A stretch of 64,000 bases of DNA, from assembly GCA_937915545.1 (NCBI GenBank), contig CALGIJ010000004.1, positions 298,022-362,021 on the forward strand. The letters are read 5' to 3'. The translations under genes and the position numbers were made by a program. Of the stretch, positions 60,755-64,000 are shown piece by piece. The notes under the pieces are model-generated. The model did no database searches. It saw nothing but the letters and a program-made list of their open reading frames with translations, and was not told where the DNA came from. Origin of the DNA: an uncultured Desulfobacterales bacterium (GTDB lineage: Bacteria; Desulfobacterota; Desulfobulbia; Desulfobulbales; Desulfocapsaceae). Each line of letters starts with the position of its first letter. The stretch's first letter is position 1.

Positions 60755-60770
60755 AGGCACGCTCCTTGCT
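60755..60770 (+). promoter_or_regulatory. sigma-54 promoter of nhaD-CBS-DASS
   Basis: AGGCACG-CTCC-TTGCT matches the -24/-12 consensus closely; GG (60756-60757) and GC (60768-60769) are separated by exactly 10 bases. The expected start is near 60781, leaving about an 80-base leader to nhaD. Confidence 0.75.
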
Positions 60771-60861
60771 AGTGGCATGACGACGCCTCGCCCCACATCC
60801 GCCGGGTGCGAGGATGCCGCATGCGACCGCTACTCAACAATCTTTGCTGAAAGGAGAGCCC

Positions 60862-62151
60862 ATGTTAACCGCGCTGGTGGTGATTTTCATTCTCGCCTAT
60901 GCCTGTATCGCCCTCGAGCACCCGATCAAGATCAACAAGTCCGCCTCGGCGCTGATCGGCGCCGGTCTGTTATGGACGGTATACGCCCTGAACGGCGGCG
61001 ACCCGCATGTCATTGGCGAAAATTTACGGGAATCGGTGGCGGGGACAGCTCAGATCATCTTCTTCCTCATGGGCGCAATGACCATCGTCGAGGTGGTCGA
61101 CGCCCATAACGGCTTTCGCGTCATCACCTCGCGCATCAAAACCACCAAGATCACCTCGCTGCTCTGGCTGGTCGGCTTCGTCACCTTCTTCCTCAGTGCC
61201 ATCCTCGACAACCTGACCACCACCATCGTCATGATCTCCCTGATGAGGAAGCTTCTCGATAAACACAGCGATCGGCTCTTCTTCGCCGGCATCATCGTCG
61301 TCGCCGCCAATGCCGGCGGGGCCTGGTCGCCGATCGGCGACGTCACCACCACCATGCTGTGGATCGGCGGCCAGATCACCACCCTGGCCATCATCGAAGG
61401 CGTCTTCCTCGCCTCTCTGGCCTGCCTGGTGGTACCGCTGCTCTTCCTCTCCTTCACCCTGCGCGGCCAGCAAGTGGTGCCCCCCAAGGCCTGTGCCAAA
61501 GGCGAAGGCCATGGCGTGGAGACTTCGACTTTCCAGCAGAACCTCATGTTCTGCATGGGCGTCGGCGCCCTGGTTGCCGTTCCCATCTTCAAGGCCATCA
61601 CCCACCTGCCGCCTTTCATGGGCATCCTCTTCGGCCTCGGTGTCGTCTGGCTGGTGGGTGAAATCCTTCACCTGAAAACCGAAGAGAGCAAGAAAAAACA
61701 CCTTACCCTGGTGGCCGCTCTGACCCGCATCGACATGGCCTCCATCGTCTTCTTCATCGGCATCCTCCTCGCCGTGGCCACCCTCGAGCACACCCACATC
61801 CTCACCGCCCTGGCCGGCTGGCTCGACAGGGCGGTTGGCAACCAGGCGGTCATCGTCACCATCATCGGCATGCTCAGCGCCATTGTCGACAACGTGCCGC
61901 TGGTAGCCGCCTCCATGGGCATGTACGACATGGCCACCTACCCCACCGACAGCTTCCTGTGGGAGTTCATGGCCTACTGCGCCGGCACCGGCGGCTCGAT
62001 CCTGGTCATCGGTTCCGCCGCCGGCGTCGCCGCCATGGGCCTGGAGAAGATCCACTTCTTCTGGTACGCCCGACACATCGGCGCCCTGGCCGCACTTGGC
62101 TACTTCTCTGGAATCTTCGTCTATATCATCCAGTACAAGCTGATGCACTAA
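60862..62151 (+). CDS. nhaD: NhaD-type Na+/H+ antiporter
   Basis: The 429-residue membrane protein has about 11-12 helices of the ion-transporter superfamily. Family-typical segments are EHPIKINKSASALIGAGLLW, FFLMGAMTIVEVVDAHNGF, FLSAILDNLTTTIVMISL, NAGGAWSPIGDVTTTMLW and AIVDNVPLVAASMGMY, with aspartates placed for cation exchange. It exports Na+ using the proton gradient. An AAGGAG site lies 5 bases before ATG 60862. Next to a likely Na+-coupled anion importer it could recycle sodium. Confidence 0.93.
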   Translation: MLTALVVIFILAYACIALEHPIKINKSASALIGAGLLWTVYALNGGDPHVIGENLRESVAGTAQIIFFLMGAMTIVEVVDAHNGFRVITSRIKTTKITSLLWLVGFVTFFLSAILDNLTTTIVMISLMRKLLDKHSDRLFFAGIIVVAANAGGAWSPIGDVTTTMLWIGGQITTLAIIEGVFLASLACLVVPLLFLSFTLRGQQVVPPKACAKGEGHGVETSTFQQNLMFCMGVGALVAVPIFKAITHLPPFMGILFGLGVVWLVGEILHLKTEESKKKHLTLVAALTRIDMASIVFFIGILLAVATLEHTHILTALAGWLDRAVGNQAVIVTIIGMLSAIVDNVPLVAASMGMYDMATYPTDSFLWEFMAYCAGTGGSILVIGSAAGVAAMGLEKIHFFWYARHIGALAALGYFSGIFVYIIQYKLMH

Positions 62152-62183
62152 GAGCGTAAGCGGTTGTACTTCCTGCAACACCA

Positions 62184-62210
62184 CCGCCGACGGACTCCAT
62201 CCGCCGGCGG
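62184..62210 (+). other. intercistronic hairpin between nhaD and the CBS gene
   Basis: CCGCCGACGGA pairs 10/11 with TCCGCCGGCGG around a 5-base loop in the 91-base gap. No T-run; it may tune expression within the operon. Confidence 0.45.
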
Positions 62211-62242
62211 AACAGATAACTTTCGCCCAAGAGGAGACACCC

Positions 62243-62782
62243 ATGAACAGCAACAGGCAGACGGTACGGGATATCATGATCCCCCTCACCGGCTTCCCCC
62301 GCATGAAGGAGTCGGAGACGGTGCAGGAGGCCATTCGCCAGCTCCGTTCTTTTTGTCCCATCGGCAGCTCGGGCCCCTGTGGCTTCACCGAGCTGATGGT
62401 GATCGATGACCAGGGCGGCCTGGTCGGCCGGGTCACCCAGCAGGGCATCCTGCGGGTGCTCTTTTCCTCCCTGCTCGATACGGTCGACATAAAGAGCTTC
62501 TCGGGCAGGACCGCCGACTACAGCGACCTCGTCACCCTGCTCAACGGAACGATGATCAAGCAGGGAGTCAACCACCTCGAGGCTCCCCTGAGCGGAGTGA
62601 TCGAACGCAATATCCGCAGCCTCGCCCCCGACACCGACCTGCTGCACGCCATGTCGGTGATGGTCATCGGCAAGGAAACGGTGCTGCCGGTGGTGGACAA
62701 CGGCAAGCTGGCCGGCGTGGTCAAGCTGGCCGAGGTCTTCGGCGCCCTGGGCGATCAGCTCATCGCATTCAACAACAAATAG
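62243..62782 (+). CDS. CBS-pair regulatory protein
   Basis: The 179-residue soluble protein consists of two CBS motifs (about 5-75, VRDIMIPLTGFPRMKESETVQEAI; and about 115-175, IERNIRSLAPDTDLLHAMSVMVIG... LPVVDNGKLAGVVKLAEVF). CBS pairs bind adenine nucleotides and gate transporters. Its place between nhaD and the DASS gene suggests energy-state control of one or both; inferred. A GAGGAG site lies 8 bases upstream of the ATG. The DASS gene starts 13 bases after its stop. Confidence 0.85.
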   Translation: MNSNRQTVRDIMIPLTGFPRMKESETVQEAIRQLRSFCPIGSSGPCGFTELMVIDDQGGLVGRVTQQGILRVLFSSLLDTVDIKSFSGRTADYSDLVTLLNGTMIKQGVNHLEAPLSGVIERNIRSLAPDTDLLHAMSVMVIGKETVLPVVDNGKLAGVVKLAEVFGALGDQLIAFNNK

Positions 62783-62795
62783 GGGGATACTCATC

Positions 62796-64000
62796 ATGTC
62801 GTCAACATATGTCGAAACGGCGGAGGCCAAGGCTCCGTTCGACTGGAAACGGGTCTTCTTTCTCGTTCTCGGTGTCGTTCTCTTCTGTATCATTTATTAC
62901 TCGCCCTCCTGGCCCGACGCCATCGACCCCATGGGCAAACACTTCACCCTCAGCCACCAGGGCAAGGGAGCCCTGGCGGTGTTCGCCCTGGCAGCCACCT
63001 GGTGGATCTTCGAGGTGTTGCCCATCGGCGTCACCGGCATCGCCATCGGCGTCGTCCAGGCGATGTTCCTCATCAGGAAGCCTGAGGTGGCCTTCAAGGA
63101 CTTCATGGATCCCTCGGTGCTGTTCATCTTCGGTTCCATCGTCATCGGCCTGGTCTTTACCAAGAGCGGGCTCACCAAGCGCATGGCCTACAAGATGCTG
63201 GCCATCGTCGGCGAGAAGACGAGCATGATCTACCTCGGCTGCTTCGTCATGACCGCCGCCCTGACCCACCTCATGGCCCATACCGCAGTGGCGGCGACCA
63301 TGTTCCCCCTGCTCATGGCCATCAACGCCCTCTACTCCGATGACGACCGTCCCACCAAGTTCGGCAAGGGCATCTTCATCGGCATGGCCTACGTCGCCGG
63401 GGCGGGCTCGATCATCACCCTGCTCGGCGCCGCCCGCGGCGCTGTGGCCATCGGCTTCTTCAAGGAGATGACCGGCAAGGAAGTGAGCTTCTTCGAGCTC
63501 TCTTACTACATGGCCCCGGTGGGCTGGCTGATGGTCTTCATCATCTGGGGCATGATGCTGGTGCTGTGCAAGCCGGAGAAAGCCGTCATCGCCGGCCTCA
63601 AGGAGAAGTCGATCCGCATGTACGCCGAGTTGGGCGGCTGGAGCCGCAAGGAAATCCTCACCCTGGTCATCACCCTCGGTGTCATCCTGCTCATCGCTCT
63701 GAAGAACTGGGTGCCGGCATTGAAGACCATCGACAAGACCGCCATCCTGCTTTCCTCGACCCTGCTTTTCTTCGTGCTCAACATCCTCAAGGTCGAAGAC
63801 CTCGAAGACATCCCCTGGAACATCATTCTCCTCTTCGGCGGCGCCATGTCCATCGGTTTCTGTCTGTGGCAGACCGAAGCCGCCAAGTGGCTGGCGGTCA
63901 ACTGGCTGGCCCTCTTCAAGGCCGCCCCGCCGGTGGTCTTCATCCTCGGCATGGCCTTCTTCGTCATGGTCATGACCAACTTCATCATGAACGTGGCCGC
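62796..64000 (+). CDS. DASS (SLC13) sodium:anion symporter, 5' part
   Basis: The frame runs from ATG 62796 (GGGGG site 9 bases upstream) off the window edge, giving about 401 residues so far. A short cytoplasmic N-terminus is followed by hydrophobic helices with ALAATWWIFEVLPIGVTGIAIG, FIFGSIVIGLVF, the first SNT-like loop THLMAHTAVAATMFPLLMAI, AGAGSIITLLGAARGAV and NIILLFGGAMSIGF, then TNFIMNVAA at the edge. This is the divalent-anion:Na+ symporter family, which takes up sulfate or dicarboxylates. With SulP and NhaD nearby sulfate is favoured, but residues do not settle it. Confidence 0.9.
   Translation, partial: MSSTYVETAEAKAPFDWKRVFFLVLGVVLFCIIYYSPSWPDAIDPMGKHFTLSHQGKGALAVFALAATWWIFEVLPIGVTGIAIGVVQAMFLIRKPEVAFKDFMDPSVLFIFGSIVIGLVFTKSGLTKRMAYKMLAIVGEKTSMIYLGCFVMTAALTHLMAHTAVAATMFPLLMAINALYSDDDRPTKFGKGIFIGMAYVAGAGSIITLLGAARGAVAIGFFKEMTGKEVSFFELSYYMAPVGWLMVFIIWGMMLVLCKPEKAVIAGLKEKSIRMYAELGGWSRKEILTLVITLGVILLIALKNWVPALKTIDKTAILLSSTLLFFVLNILKVEDLEDIPWNIILLFGGAMSIGFCLWQTEAAKWLAVNWLALFKAAPPVVFILGMAFFVMVMTNFIMNVA

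Overview
The window is high-GC bacterial chromosome, densely packed with genes. It carries no rRNA, tRNA, CRISPR array, insertion sequence or phage gene that I can see. The gene set suggests a Gram-negative, probably anaerobic deltaproteobacterium (Desulfobacterota, Desulfobulbales-like). The signs are a CcsA-type cytochrome c assembly gene beside hemA and a Met8-like siroheme gene, pyruvate carboxylase split into two subunits, many hybrid histidine kinases, two sigma-54 promoters, and SulP and DASS anion transporters next to an NhaD sodium/proton antiporter. SulP and DASS are sulfate-uptake families in sulfate reducers. No dsr or apr gene is in view, so the assignment is inference.

Layout. 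0.2-5.0 kb (minus): tetrapyrrole and cytochrome c cluster (unknown gene, hemA, ccsA-like, siroheme dehydrogenase, methyltransferase, TlpA thioredoxin). 5.2-8.5 kb (plus): SurA-like chaperone, RodZ-like protein, recO, small outer-membrane barrel. 8.5-10.1 kb (minus): a biotin ligase without DNA-binding domain paired with a biotin-attachment protein. 10.4-14.3 kb (plus): cmoA-cmoB tRNA modification, an unknown Rossmann-like protein, a cupin and a zinc-ribbon rhomboid. 14.3-17.7 kb (minus): pycB-pycA. 18.3-25.8 kb (plus): carA-carB-(small ORF)-ftsH-folP. 25.8-36.3 kb: FHA protein, tex, response regulator, RarD, CcdA, HDOD-REC-GGDEF protein, a possible ribbon-helix-helix regulator, and a Nudix/hydrolase fusion. 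35.2-39.5 kb (minus): operon for a COG2984/4120/1101-type ABC importer with a DUF2179 membrane protein and a metallo-beta-lactamase-fold lipoprotein. 39.8-43.5 kb: ZraP-like protein behind a sigma-54 promoter, CrcB with a DUF190 protein, CorC/HlyC-family protein. 43.5-52.3 kb: three large hybrid histidine kinases. 52.3-64.0 kb: nitroreductase, TetR regulator, and a transport/signalling locus that runs off the right edge.

The most notable region is 53.1-64.0 kb. A TetR gene with a perfect palindromic operator leads a tight operon: SulP transporter with an unusual central insertion, a cytidylate-kinase-like/BON/receiver protein, a dCache histidine kinase, a receiver, a DHp-only kinase relic and a second receiver. 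A sigma-54 promoter with a helically phased GAAACA array then drives NhaD, a CBS-pair protein and a DASS transporter. I read this as a sodium-coupled anion (probably sulfate) uptake system with its own phosphorelay. That function is inference from family membership and gene order.
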